Notes: generated from the letters alone by a model not told the origin. A stretch of 5,851 nt of DNA from Thermoplasmata archaeon (GCA_021845155.1 JAKBSB010000090.1:1-5851), one strand, 5' to 3'; shown: positions 1 to 5,142, counted from the first letter of the stretch. Made by a program: numbers and translations.

Positions 1-267
1 ATTGATCCTGTTCACGATCCCTTTTTTTGTGATCTTACCAGGCTTGATTTTCAGAAGCGGACAGGTATTTTTTTTTTATTTCCGTCTATAACAAACTTGC
101 TATTAGAATTAATTCATCGCAAGAACGGTGGCTTTCTCCCGGAAGAGAAATATAAAACATTTTCACCCTTATAGGTGCTGAAATCTATTTCGATGCAATA
201 AATTGTTTACCCCGTGCTTGTGCTAATTTCCATTGAAGTTATTTTCCAGTTTCCCAAGAAAGATCTA
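1..267. other. intergenic stretch with no supported gene
   Basis: This stretch follows the stop codon of the TauE/SafE permease gene and runs to the left edge. It is AT-rich, with T-runs at 22-28 and 68-77 on the plus strand that could act as archaeal oligo-T terminators for a plus-strand transcript entering from the left. A plus-strand frame from base 2 to a TAA at 89-91 is open and hydrophobic, but much of that comes from the T-runs, so it is not called. A TATA element beside a hairpin lies at 133-157 (separate entry). No tRNA-like or rRNA-like structure was seen. No clear T-run terminator follows the permease operon on the minus strand. Confidence 0.5.
133..157 (+). promoter_or_regulatory. 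orphan TATA element abutting a 6-bp inverted repeat
   Basis: The bases TTTCTC (133-138) and GAGAAA (145-150) form a perfect 6-base inverted repeat around CCGGAA. The right arm runs straight into ATATAAAA (150-157), a good match to an archaeal TATA box with a purine-rich BRE-like flank. A start site would fall near 176-182 on the plus strand, but no gene follows: the GTG at 175 opens only an 8-codon frame. Transcription would proceed towards, and antisense to, the 3' end of the TauE/SafE gene. The element could instead be read in the minus direction, where a 2-codon frame is all that follows. It may be a small-RNA promoter or chance. Confidence 0.25.
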
Positions 268-1029
268 TCATATTCCCGTAACTATGGTTATAGATTCAAG
301 AAGTGATACGACGAGAAAGACTGACCCCAGGAAATAATAAATCGTGCTGTCTTTCATCTTAAGGGCTTTTTTGGCAAAATAGAATCCTGATACAAGCGAT
401 ACAATTCCTATTATGAAGCCACCGACCAGGTCAACGCTGTTGAGCACCAGATAACCGGCTGTGCCGCTGACCGCAGAAACAAACATAGCCAGGGTTGCGG
501 TGCCTACCATGGTTTTAGGATCCATGGAATAAAGGATCATCATTACAGCTATGAACATTATTCCGCCGCTGGTACCCAGTGTACCAGTAAGTATTCCAAT
601 AGGGAGGCTTATCAGAAATCCAATGGCATATGGGTGTGGAAGTTCCCTGTGTTTAATTTTAAGGCCGGATTTAGCTCTCCTGAAAGACTGAAAAGCCATC
701 ACCAGAGCCATCAGTGCAAATACAATCTCCAGTGGCCTGTCGCTCACAAAAATGGCCACATGCGATCCTATCTGTGCACCCACAAGTGCCCCTCCACCCA
801 GTATAAGGCCAATTTTCCAGTCTATTTTCTTCCCTCTTGTGTAAACATATACAACAGATGCAGTTGTGATTACGTCTACCAGAAGGCTTGTTCCTACAGC
901 TATGTGAAAAGTATGTCCCAGAAAGGTCATGGCAGGCACCACAACTATGACGCCGCTTGATCCGGTTATTCCAGTAAGAATTCCTGTAATTATACCTATT
1001 AATGTATAAATCCCAATGCTTTCAATCAT
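268..1029 (-). CDS. TauE/SafE-family membrane permease (sulfite exporter family)
   Basis: A 253-residue integral membrane protein with about eight hydrophobic segments and the two-fold internal repeat typical of the TauE/SafE (formerly DUF81) family. The first repeat carries GITGSSGVIVVVP (residues 20-32) followed by AVGTSLLVD (44-52). The second carries GTLGTSGGIMFIAV (149-162) followed by MVGTATLAMF (174-183). A basic loop around residues 117-128 separates the halves. Length is normal for the family. Members are proposed to move sulfite, sulfoacetate or other small organic anions across the cytoplasmic membrane, but the substrate cannot be read from sequence. The ATG at 1029 overlaps the TGA of the upstream MFS gene (ATGA), so the two are almost certainly cotranscribed and translationally coupled. 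Only a weak GGGAT precedes the start, which fits reinitiation. The family call is firm; the substrate is unknown. Confidence 0.9.
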   Translation of the reverse strand: MIESIGIYTLIGIITGILTGITGSSGVIVVVPAMTFLGHTFHIAVGTSLLVDVITTASVVYVYTRGKKIDWKIGLILGGGALVGAQIGSHVAIFVSDRPLEIVFALMALVMAFQSFRRAKSGLKIKHRELPHPYAIGFLISLPIGILTGTLGTSGGIMFIAVMMILYSMDPKTMVGTATLAMFVSAVSGTAGYLVLNSVDLVGGFIIGIVSLVSGFYFAKKALKMKDSTIYYFLGSVFLVVSLLESITIVTGI

Positions 1030-2261
1030 TTCAATCCCGATGCCATTAAACCCGCATCCGGTCTTTTCCTTAACCTGAACATGCTGATTACACCAATGAA
1101 CGGCCCAATACTAAGAAGAGAAAATGCAAATTTCCATCCCACAATAGGAACTACATAACCTATGAGATCGATGGATCCCACGGTTATAAGAAAGCCTATT
1201 GCCATCTGAAACGTGAGTGCGCTACCAGTGAATTCCTGGGGGCTTAATTCTGTAACTGCAGTTGAAAATTGCGCAGAATCTGATATAACCGTTATTCCCC
1301 AGATAAACGCAAGTGCCAGTGTTGCAACAGGCAACAGGCCGAACGTAAAGCCGATTGCCACAGAGCACAACCCACTAATTGACATCGATATTATGGTTTC
1401 CGCTGTTCTGCCTATCCTGTCGGATATGTAACCTCCAAATATTGATCCTACAAGGCCAGCAAGCCCAATGACAGCAAAAGCACCGATTGTGGAATAAATC
1501 AACAGCAGGGAATTAACATAGTAGTTTCTCCAGCTCAGATATAAAAAGGTAGGTATCCATGTCCACATGGCGTAAAGTTCCCACATATGCCCAAAATATC
1601 CGATATTATCATACATCAGTGATCTGTTCCTTATTACAGTCGATATGTGTTTCCATGTGAATCTTGGCCGTCGAATCTTTACGGGCGGATCGTGAAACTT
1701 TAGAACGGAAATAAAAGCAGAGATTACCGCAAGCCCGGAACTTATGAATATGAGAATTTCCCAGTTTCCTGCAAGAGATAATCCCACCACAAATTCCGGC
1801 AATGCAGAACCCAGAGTAAGCCCTCCAATAAGTAACCCAATTGCCAGTCCCCTACCTTTTGGAAACCATGATGAAATGAACTGAACAGCTACCGGATAAA
1901 TCCCCGCAAGAAAAAGTCCGGTCAAAAATCTTAACAGAAAAGCCAGTATAATAAAATGAACTGAAAAAACAAACAGAAAATTAAAAAAAGAAGCAAATCC
2001 AGCAGACACCGTAAAGATTATTCTGGAATTCAGCCGGTCCTGTAATCCAAGCGTGGCACTTATGAGGGCGCCTGCAACAAATCCTATCTGCACTGACGAG
2101 GTAATCAGCGGAGTTTCAATAGGTGAAAGATCCATAACAGCGGTAAGGGTTGATGATACTGCTGATGCACTGAACCAGAGACTCATGGCCAGGACTTCGG
2201 CTATGGTCACCCACATTAGTATCTCTTTTTTCCGATCTGTTATAATTTTCATTTCGGGCAC
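1026..2261 (-). CDS. MFS permease, probable efflux or uptake transporter
   Basis: A 411-residue Major Facilitator Superfamily protein with about 12 membrane segments. The loop after the second helix carries a degenerate motif A (LGLQDRLNSR, 71-80), and the equivalent loop in the C-terminal half carries a better one (GGYISDRIGR, 276-285). Other marked stretches are LRFLTGLFLAGIYPV (110-124), GYFGHMWELYAMWTW (221-235), DSAQFSTAVTELSP (328-341) and GWKFAFSLLSIGP (375-387). From memory these recur in a mostly bacterial MFS subgroup of unassigned substrate. The GTG at 2261 and the ATG at 2252 (residue 4) are both possible starts; an in-frame TAG four codons upstream of the GTG rules out earlier ones, and neither has a good Shine-Dalgarno. 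It is the first gene of a two-gene operon with the TauE/SafE permease, downstream of an HxlR-type regulator that probably controls it. Family certain, substrate unknown. Confidence 0.92.
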   Translation of the reverse strand: MPEMKIITDRKKEILMWVTIAEVLAMSLWFSASAVSSTLTAVMDLSPIETPLITSSVQIGFVAGALISATLGLQDRLNSRIIFTVSAGFASFFNFLFVFSVHFIILAFLLRFLTGLFLAGIYPVAVQFISSWFPKGRGLAIGLLIGGLTLGSALPEFVVGLSLAGNWEILIFISSGLAVISAFISVLKFHDPPVKIRRPRFTWKHISTVIRNRSLMYDNIGYFGHMWELYAMWTWIPTFLYLSWRNYYVNSLLLIYSTIGAFAVIGLAGLVGSIFGGYISDRIGRTAETIISMSISGLCSVAIGFTFGLLPVATLALAFIWGITVISDSAQFSTAVTELSPQEFTGSALTFQMAIGFLITVGSIDLIGYVVPIVGWKFAFSLLSIGPFIGVISMFRLRKRPDAGLMASGLK

Positions 2262-2300
2262 TGAAGTATGCTAAATCGTGTTCTTTGGTACTGGTGGAAT

Positions 2301-2309
2301 GTTTCAAAC
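2301..2309. promoter_or_regulatory. small palindrome between TATA box and start site of the permease operon
   Basis: GTTT-C-AAAC is a perfect 4-1-4 palindrome lying just downstream of the minus-strand TATA box at 2314-2325, between it and the predicted start site near 2294. A repressor bound here would block the core promoter. The AAACCTGG overlapping its right arm (2306-2313) recurs at 2429-2436 in the half-site cluster further upstream, which suggests one protein may recognise both. A role as operator for the adjacent HxlR protein is inference. Confidence 0.3.
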
Positions 2310-2313
2310 CTGG

Positions 2314-2325
2314 CTTTTATATTTT
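2314..2325 (-). promoter_or_regulatory. TATA box of the MFS-TauE operon
   Basis: Read on the minus strand this is AAAATATAAAAG, a strong archaeal TATA-like element. A start site about 25 bases downstream would lie near 2294, giving a leader of about 33-42 bases before the GTG (2261) or ATG (2252). It is the best promoter-like element between the regulator stop codon and the permease start. A second AT-rich block further upstream (2402-2410) is a weaker alternative. Confidence 0.5.
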
Positions 2326-2411
2326 CTGTAACCCCGGGAATATCCAGCAGGGTTATAGCATTCAGTCTAATCATTGCTATCATTGGGTTAGGCGTACCCC
2401 ATTAATAAATT

Positions 2412-2449
2412 GGGGAGGAAAAATGATTAAACCTGGTTTAAATGATTAA
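2412..2449 (+). other. 8-codon reading frame with a strong ribosome binding site
   Basis: On the plus strand GGGGAGGA (2412-2419) lies four bases before an ATG (2423) that opens MIKPGLND and stops at TAA (2447-2449). The Shine-Dalgarno is the strongest in the window, yet the frame is tiny and runs through the half-site cluster. A CCCCA...TGGGG inverted repeat (2397-2401 and 2411-2415) encloses an AT-rich loop just upstream. It may be a leader peptide, the start of a lost gene, or chance from a palindromic operator. No function is proposed. Confidence 0.15.
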
Positions 2450-2452
2450 ACC
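2423..2452. repeat. cluster of three TTAAACC half-sites, candidate operator
   Basis: TTAAACC occurs at 2427-2433 and 2446-2452, and its complement GGTTTAA at 2435-2441. The first and second form an inverted repeat with a 1-base spacer; the second and third form one with a 4-base spacer. The outer copies sit in an 11-base direct repeat, ATGATTAAACC, spaced 19 bases apart (about two helical turns). The cluster lies 7 bases past the stop of the HxlR gene and about 100 bases upstream of the permease TATA box. A winged-helix dimer site for the HxlR protein is the likeliest reading. Alternatively the 7-bp stem with a 4-base loop, followed on the minus strand by T5 at 2423-2419, could be a weak terminator of the HxlR gene. 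Confidence 0.45.
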
Positions 2453-2459
2453 GTATAAG

Positions 2460-2810
2460 TCACTTGAAATAGCAATTACAATCAATCCACTTAAAAAATG
2501 GAATCAGTTTTTCTCTTAATTCTTGCCCTTTGTCGGTCAGTTGGTATTTTACAGAGACAGGGTAGAGGTCCACAACTCTTCTCTCAGTTATTCCAGCGGC
2601 TGACATTTCTTTAAGCCTTGCTGAAAGAAGGTTTGGCCTGGGACATCCGACAATCTTTTTAAGTTCGTTAAAATTCACAGATTCGTAGTTTCCAAGAACG
2701 CCTATTATAATAATTGAATACTTTTTCCCGAGTATTTTCAATATATTCTCCGACTTACTGAGGTTGATAGTTTTTCCATCATGCTTAATGCTAAAGGTAT
2801 CTAAAGTCAC
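2460..2810 (-). CDS. HxlR-family winged-helix transcriptional regulator
   Basis: A 116-residue DNA-binding protein matching the HxlR pattern across most of its length. A helix with a lysine pair (ILKILGKKYSIIIIGVL, 23-39) stands where the family usually has a GGKW-type motif. It is followed by VNFNELKKIVG (45-55), the recognition-helix region CPRPNLLSARLKEM (56-69), and a wing with ITERRV...YPVSVKYQLTDKGQEL (74-98). HxlR proteins act as dimeric repressors or activators, often sensing electrophiles or oxidants through a cysteine. The usual N-terminal cysteine is absent here; cysteines lie at 56, 111 and 113 instead. The start is GTG at 2810, supported by AGGAG nine bases upstream; there is no earlier or nearby ATG. 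It is upstream of, and in the same orientation as, the MFS-TauE operon, with operator-like repeats between, so control of those transporters is the likely job. Confidence 0.85.
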   Translation of the reverse strand: MTLDTFSIKHDGKTINLSKSENILKILGKKYSIIIIGVLGNYESVNFNELKKIVGCPRPNLLSARLKEMSAAGITERRVVDLYPVSVKYQLTDKGQELREKLIPFFKWIDCNCYFK

Positions 2811-2819
2811 TTCAGGATT

Positions 2820-2824
2820 CTCCT
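2820..2824 (-). promoter_or_regulatory. ribosome binding site that fixes the GTG start of the HxlR gene
   Basis: Minus-strand AGGAG ends nine bases before the GTG at 2810. It supports the non-ATG start, since no in-frame ATG lies near the beginning of the domain. It also implies a leadered transcript, unlike the leaderless-looking genes elsewhere in the window. A small TGTT-T-AACA palindrome at 2839-2847 lies just upstream and could be an autoregulatory site. Confidence 0.55.
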
Positions 2825-2837
2825 ATGTGTTACAATT

Positions 2838-3031
2838 ATGTTTAACAGTCTATTCAACTTGTTGGAATTGGGTGTTCGTGGGTTTTTCAATTCTGAAGTA
2901 CTGAAATCATCCAATGGCAAACATCCATAGGTTCGCGCATTAATAGCGATGTTCTTGGAATGCAATATGAAGGCCTTACTTTAAGATTATCTGCAATCGA
3001 TATAACTTCATGAAATCCGGAAAATCATCTG
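2838..3031 (+). pseudogene. decayed transposase-like gene fragment (tentative)
   Basis: A plus-strand frame starts at ATG 2838 and reads FNLLELGVRGFFNSEVLKSS then NGKHP before a TAG at 2928-2930. It continues in the same frame as VRALIAMFLECNMKA to about 2975. From there the sequence makes sense only in another frame, as LTLRLSAIDITS, TGA (3011-3013), NPENHL, TAG (3032-3034). Reading the first TAG as a sense codon, the TGA as tryptophan and allowing one lost base gives a continuous peptide. It resembles the N-terminal region of DDE-type transposases, where a basic/proline turn leads into a hydrophobic RALIAMFL-like helix and then a Leu/Arg-rich helix. No catalytic domain remains and no terminal inverted repeats were found. 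The resemblance is by eye only, so ordinary intergenic DNA is a real alternative. Confidence 0.35.
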
Positions 3032-3128
3032 TAGCACAAACTCATTAGTTTTTGTATAGCTTATTTTCTATTCACAGTCACAGTATGCAAACCTGTCAAC
3101 TATTTTCTCTTCCAGTATACATGATTAT

Positions 3129-3308
3129 ATGAAGCAACCGGATTCCAGCAGAAGAGACAATTGCTTTCTCTTGTATTTAAGGCACTATCCGTATATGCAT
3201 TTATGGGTGTTCGCTTTCATCCTTACTCAAAGAGTGTGGTATTACACCTTAAGAAGGGTTAAAAATCTTGTCGATGCAGAAACAGATCCAACTAACTTTT
3301 GTGTGTAG
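3129..3308 (+). CDS. doubtful 59-residue open reading frame
   Basis: An ATG at 3129 opens 59 codons ending in TAG at 3306-3308; the frame is open upstream as far as a TAG at 3057-3059. The peptide begins MKQPDSSRRDN, has a hydrophobic aromatic middle (FLLYLRHYPYMHLWVFAFIL, residues 13-32) and ends in a charged tail. It is in the same frame as the first part of the transposase-like fragment upstream and could be a further piece of it: the stretch before the ATG includes YANLSTIFSS, which fits the loop region of such proteins. No Shine-Dalgarno or clear TATA box precedes the ATG, and another plus-strand frame is also open over about the same span. Most likely a remnant or chance frame. Confidence 0.15.
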   Translation: MKQPDSSRRDNCFLLYLRHYPYMHLWVFAFILTQRVWYYTLRRVKNLVDAETDPTNFCV

Positions 3309-3315
3309 AATTGTA

Positions 3316-3330
3316 CCAAAAATAATTATG
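3316..3330 (+). promoter_or_regulatory. TATA-like promoter of the surface protein gene
   Basis: CCAAAAATAATTATG contains an AT-rich TATA-like core centred near 3324, about 26 bases before the ATG at 3350, with a BRE-like flank. This spacing places the start site at or next to the ATG, so the transcript is predicted to be leaderless. That agrees with the absence of any Shine-Dalgarno before the gene. Confidence 0.4.
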
Positions 3331-3349
3331 GGAAGAACAATATATGTAA

Positions 3350-4303
3350 ATGTTGAAAAGACTGATTGTTCTTTCTGTTTTGTTTCTGCTGGTTGCTGTG
3401 CCCGCAGTATCATATGCCCAGGCACCTCAGCATCCCTCCGGTAATATAATGCCATTTTCATATCCAACGGTAGAAATAACAGTCAATAAAACCACTTCAT
3501 TCAATCTTTCACTTGAGACTATTCTTCTGGTTCGTGATATAGACAACCACCATTTTGCCTATTCGGCTATATTGAGGATGGGCAGGTGGAATGCCAGATC
3601 AAGCAATGACAATATATCCTATTCTTCCACCCTTTTCTTGCGGCCTTATAATCCCCAGTTGATGATATCCCCGGGGAGTCCTTTTCCCAAGAGCTTACAG
3701 CAGCCTCTGACAGTTCATGTTGAGGTAAACATTACAAAGTCTGGCAGTGCGCCATACGTAAGTGTGGGAAATAACTCCATAAATTCCACCCTTGAAATTA
3801 CTTATTACCTCAAGTTCAATAACAAGATTCCTGGATCCGGCTATGTGGTCATAGCCCAGGGAATAGCAGAAAACAGCAGGTTCAATCCCTTCACCTTGAA
3901 ACCCCAGAATAATGGATATTCTATCCGTGGGCATGATTTTGGCAGGGGACTTGTCTTTTCAAATAACACCACGAACAACACCTTTGCAGAATTCTGGTGG
4001 AAAAATACCTATGAACTCAACGGGATCACGCAAAACGTGTCTACAAATTATACTATCTCAAATAACAGGGAGTCATTAATACTATTCAGGTACAATTATA
4101 CAAACGGAATCAGTACATTATTCCAGGACCCATATTTCACGCTTTACGGTCTCAACATATTTTCATATCCCATTATCAAGCAGGACCTGGACCGGGCATA
4201 TAACTTCATTATAATCCACATTGAGGAGCTTATAGCCGGAGTGGGTATAGGGACGGGACTTATTGGGATGACGTACGCTTCCTACAGAAAGAGGAAATTC
4301 TAA
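3350..4303 (+). CDS. secreted, membrane-anchored glycoprotein of unknown function
   Basis: The 317-residue product starts with a Sec-type signal peptide (basic MLKR, hydrophobic 5-20, probable cleavage after SYA at 23). It ends with a membrane segment at about 293-311, rich in Gly and Ile, followed by the basic tail YRKRKF. Everything between should face outward. That region holds 12 N-X-S/T sequons (Asn 46, 52, 88, 127, 141, 145, 205, 206, 209, 229, 233, 249) and alternating beta-type hydrophobic patterns, with no cysteine. This suits an N-glycosylated beta-rich surface domain of an archaeon living in acid or without a rigid wall. I recognise no family. The ATG at 3350 is preceded by a TATA-like box at leaderless spacing. 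Its stop overlaps by 4 bases the stop of the convergent two-winged-helix regulator. It could be a substrate-binding, adhesion or S-layer-associated protein. Confidence 0.8.
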   Translation: MLKRLIVLSVLFLLVAVPAVSYAQAPQHPSGNIMPFSYPTVEITVNKTTSFNLSLETILLVRDIDNHHFAYSAILRMGRWNARSSNDNISYSSTLFLRPYNPQLMISPGSPFPKSLQQPLTVHVEVNITKSGSAPYVSVGNNSINSTLEITYYLKFNNKIPGSGYVVIAQGIAENSRFNPFTLKPQNNGYSIRGHDFGRGLVFSNNTTNNTFAEFWWKNTYELNGITQNVSTNYTISNNRESLILFRYNYTNGISTLFQDPYFTLYGLNIFSYPIIKQDLDRAYNFIIIHIEELIAGVGIGTGLIGMTYASYRKRKF

Positions 4304-4809
4304 GGCTCATCCAGTAACGAATAAAGATTTTCCTCCAGTGTGCCAATAAAGCCTTTCCTGTATTTTTTCAGAATTTTTATAACACGATTCCTGTCTGCAA
4401 GGGCCAAATGTTCTACGCCGTCCACAAAATTCCTTAAGATTACCCCATCTTTTTCCATATTTCCTATGGCTTCCCTTATCTTTTCCTGTTTCGACCTTCT
4501 GCCCTTCACGACTGCACGATCTTCCAACTCTCCCTGCCTGATAAGGCTCTGTATAACGGAAGAGGAATACGGGCCCCTGAGGTAAAAGATAATCTTCCTG
4601 TCCAGGAGGCTCCCCTGGTCAGGGATAAAATATCTCCTGTTTTTTCCGTCCTCCCTGATCATGACTTTCTCTGATCTTTCAAGCTGGTACAGGTGATATT
4701 CTGCCTGGCCCACGGCCATGCCGGATATCCTCTGGATTTCCCTGAAATGAATTCCCGGATTCTCGGATATTATCTTAAGCAGTTTATCACGGGCGGGGCT
4801 TTCAGCCAA
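4300..4809 (-). CDS. predicted transcriptional regulator with two winged-helix domains
   Basis: A 169-residue protein resembling the archaeal group of predicted regulators with two helix-turn-helix domains (COG3398-like, by eye). The first domain (about 6-62) is clear: DKLLKIISENPGIHFREIQR (8-27), recognition helix QAEYHLYQLERSEKV (35-49), and a wing ending NRRYFIP (57-63). The second (about 70-140) is more divergent: IIFYLRGPYSSSVIQSLI (73-90), a basic linker KGRRSKQEKIR (102-112), then helix and wing MEKDGVILRNFVDGVEHLAL (118-137). A C-terminal basic helix follows. The start is TTG at 4809, since a stop lies four codons upstream and the next Met is residue 31. A GAGGT motif in the end of the preceding membrane-protein gene supports it. 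Only two bases separate the genes, so they form an operon. The target is unknown; the convergent surface protein gene is one candidate. Confidence 0.75.
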   Translation of the reverse strand: MAESPARDKLLKIISENPGIHFREIQRISGMAVGQAEYHLYQLERSEKVMIREDGKNRRYFIPDQGSLLDRKIIFYLRGPYSSSVIQSLIRQGELEDRAVVKGRRSKQEKIREAIGNMEKDGVILRNFVDGVEHLALADRNRVIKILKKYRKGFIGTLEENLYSLLDEP

Positions 4810-4811
4810 TT

Positions 4812-5081
4812 TCAGTTACCTCTCACTATTCCAGTATAAAACAGCGCCAGTATTGCAAGATCCACCAGGACAAAAAGATCCGTGTCGTAGGCTGCATATG
4901 GGATGATGTAAAATACCTGAAGTATGAGGGCAATGTCCTGGGCAAATATCAGGACAAATACTGCCACTATGTATCTCAGGATCTTCAGTCTTCTTTTCCG
5001 CCAGGCAGATACAGTAACAGCAAGAAGGAAAGCCGAAATTACGAGGGACAGCGCTTCAAAGAAAGTGGAAAGCTCCAGCAT
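4812..5081 (-). CDS. small three-helix membrane protein paired with a regulator
   Basis: An 89-residue protein with three membrane segments at about 6-26, 35-60 and 69-86. A basic stretch WRKRRLK (27-33) follows the first helix and a short acidic loop YDTD (65-68) precedes the third. By the positive-inside rule the N-terminus faces outward and the C-terminus inward. Acidic residues sit in or near the membrane (Glu9, Asp49, Asp74). I do not recognise the family with certainty. The size, topology and pairing with a winged-helix gene recall small archaeal membrane proteins of unknown function, such as those grouped as DUF7521 in haloarchaea (from memory, not checked). The ATG at 5081 lies 26-39 bases past TATA-like elements. 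It is the first gene of an operon with the two-winged-helix regulator two bases downstream, which suggests it senses a membrane or external signal for, or tethers, that protein. Confidence 0.75.
   Translation of the reverse strand: MLELSTFFEALSLVISAFLLAVTVSAWRKRRLKILRYIVAVFVLIFAQDIALILQVFYIIPYAAYDTDLFVLVDLAILALFYTGIVRGN
4818..4824 (-). promoter_or_regulatory. ribosome binding site supporting the TTG start
   Basis: Minus-strand GAGAGGT lies in the last codons of the 89-residue membrane protein gene, eight bases before the TTG at 4809. It is the main reason for accepting TTG as the start of the two-winged-helix regulator. It also suggests that the second gene of this pair uses Shine-Dalgarno initiation, while the first looks leaderless or nearly so. 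Confidence 0.5.
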
Positions 5082-5103
5082 TGTTATTCAATGGATAGGT
5101 TCT

Positions 5104-5125
5104 TAAAAAATTATCCGTATAAATC
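5104..5125 (-). promoter_or_regulatory. promoter of the membrane protein-regulator operon
   Basis: Two overlapping TATA-like elements are visible on the minus strand. GATTTATAC (5125-5117) would start transcription near 5094, about 13 bases before the ATG at 5081. TTTTTTAAG (5110-5102) centres 26 bases from the ATG and would give a leaderless mRNA. No Shine-Dalgarno lies before the ATG, so a leaderless or very short leader is likely in either case. The T6 run at 5110-5105 could also serve as an oligo-T terminator for the gene ending at 5143. Confidence 0.45.
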
Positions 5126-5142
5126 AGCCCTATTTTTCATCA

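Noticed and set aside
2..91. Plus-strand open frame from the left edge, hydrophobic, ending in TAA at 89-91
   Set aside because: Its hydrophobic character comes largely from T-runs, it is only about 29 codons, and it has no recognisable motif; it could be the tail of a membrane protein but cannot be supported.
634..960. Plus-strand open frame opposite the TauE/SafE gene
   Set aside because: It is a shadow of a well-supported permease gene; the peptide is rich in His, Cys and Tyr with no domain-like pattern.
2116..2307. Minus-strand frame starting with TTG at 2307 and running into the MFS gene
   Set aside because: It overlaps the N-terminal coding region of the MFS gene in another frame, has no ribosome binding site and looks like random peptide.
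2865..2893. GAATTG/CAATTC inverted repeat in the intergenic gap
   Set aside because: Only 6 bases per arm with a 17-base loop in AT-rich DNA; not enough to call a terminator, attachment site or insertion-sequence end.
2925..2950. GGTTCGCG resembling the T-loop of a tRNA
   Set aside because: No matching acceptor, D or anticodon arms could be laid out around it; it lies in the transposase-like fragment.
3249..3467. Minus-strand 72-codon frame across the start of the surface protein gene
   Set aside because: It covers the promoter and signal peptide of a convincing plus-strand gene, and its hydrophobic patch is the antisense of AT-rich DNA.
4340..4585. Plus-strand frame opposite the two-winged-helix regulator
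   Set aside because: Shadow of a gene with clear winged-helix patterns; no start signals or family features.
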